64,000 bases of DNA, taken from positions 23,476 through 87,475 of the IMG/VR virus record IMGVR_UViG_3300046373_000172, one strand, 5' to 3'. This DNA comes from a virus. This document shows positions 63,496 through 64,000 of this stretch, in pieces. The position numbers were made by a program, and so were the translations under genes. The notes beneath the pieces are model-generated. The model saw only the letters and a list, made by a program, of their open reading frames with translations. It did no database searches and was not told the DNA's origin. Each line of letters opens with the position of its first letter. Positions within the stretch are counted from its first letter, which is position 1.

Positions 63496-63774
63496 TCTGC
63501 CCCCTTCCCACTGCCGGTCCGGCTGAAGTTAGTGACCGTCCGGGACGCGGCCGGCGAGCAGCTGTACCACCGCAACGACTACGGCTCAGAAGGGCGTGAC
63601 GAATTCATCGTCCACGCCGTCAACAACCACGCCAAACTGCGCGATGCGCTCCAGGCGATCGTCGACGCCAACGACGAGGTCCTGACCGGCCCTGAAGACC
63701 AGATTATGACGGCCGTGCTGAACCGGGCGAAGGCGTTCGAGCAGGCCAAACAAATGTTGAAGGAAACCCCGTAA
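63492..63774 (+). pseudogene. Small protein gene with an apparent frameshift in a C-run
   Basis: ATG 63492 overlaps the previous stop as in all neighbours, but that frame ends after 35 codons. A second frame from about 63505 to 63774 reads LPVRLKLVTVRDAAGEQLYH and ends in a TAATG overlap with the next gene. Deleting one C from the run CCCCC (63500-63504) joins both parts into one protein of about 93 residues. If the frame is not joined, a GTG at 63532 without a good ribosome site would give an 80-residue product. Confidence 0.7.
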
Positions 63775-64000
63775 TGAACACCATGCAAGCTTTTCTCATG
63801 GGCGTAGCCCACCGCGACAGCCCGATGAAGGTTTTCGATTGGTGCAAGGCCGCCACCGTCATTGCCGAGCGCCACCCTAGTTATGCCAGCGCCGGCCTGG
63901 AGGGTGACCTGGAATACACGGAAGGGTGCATCTGGAAGACGAACTGCGTGCCGGAGCGTGGCGATAGCTACTTGGCCTCCGTCTGGGCCACGCCACTGTT
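63774..64000 (+). CDS. Hypothetical protein, truncated by the window edge
   Basis: Starts at ATG 63774 in a TAATG overlap and is open to the last base (75 codons visible). N-terminal MQAFLMGVAHRDSPMKVFDW and LEYTEGCIWKTNCVPERG. Not recognised; the C terminus is missing. Confidence 0.65.
   Translation, partial: MNTMQAFLMGVAHRDSPMKVFDWCKAATVIAERHPSYASAGLEGDLEYTEGCIWKTNCVPERGDSYLASVWATPL

Overview
The window looks like most of the genome of a tailed double-stranded DNA phage (siphovirus type, HK97-fold capsid, long non-contractile tail) of a GC-rich Gram-negative host. The host class is inference: GC-rich genes with Shine-Dalgarno starts and an Rz/Rz1 spanin pair with a GH19 endolysin point to a proteobacterium, possibly a betaproteobacterium. 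I see no tRNA or rRNA gene, no integrase and no recognisable CI-type repressor. Both window edges cut a gene.

Layout. (1) 1-21.9 kb, + strand: tightly coupled replication, nucleotide and recombination genes. These are an SNF2-type helicase, a primase-helicase carrying a 150-residue mini-intein, a DnaQ-like exonuclease, a MazG-like pyrophosphohydrolase, a dNMP kinase, a TraR/DksA-like zinc finger protein, a complete family A DNA polymerase with 5' nuclease, an ATP-dependent ligase, ThyX, a PD-(D/E)xK-like nuclease, SbcD/SbcC homologues and an excisionase-like protein. A perfect bidirectional terminator at 21.9 kb ends this arm. (2) 21.9-50.8 kb, - strand, read right to left: terminase, portal, S49 protease with nested scaffold, decoration and major capsid proteins, connectors, tail tube, frameshifted tail chaperones, a 2823-residue tape measure protein, three tail tip/fibre genes, holin-like proteins, endolysin and Rz/embedded Rz1. 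Homing endonucleases interrupt this arm at two places. One is a GIY-YIG gene in the same orientation; the other is a Vsr-type enzyme in a promoter-bearing + strand cassette. (3) 50.8-51.5 kb: a non-coding block with consensus DnaA boxes, AT-rich direct repeats, two palindromes matching the bacterial parS consensus, 12-bp iterons and a promoter with an operator-like dyad. It is the best candidate for the replication or partition origin, and gene orientation changes here. (4) 51.5-64 kb, mostly + strand: small genes of unknown function, several with hairpin leaders, a structured non-coding stretch, an HNH endonuclease pair on the - strand, then a dense run of about 18 overlapping small genes that contains at least three in-situ duplicated protein families.

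How it fits together. The left arm supplies almost a whole replisome and precursor pathway but no RNA polymerase, so transcription probably uses host RNA polymerase. The late arm is divided into units by intrinsic terminators, and several units start with a repeated promoter-like element. That element combines a TTGACC-type -35 with a CCACAGGCAA core. The right arm is the least described part and the likeliest place for host-takeover functions.
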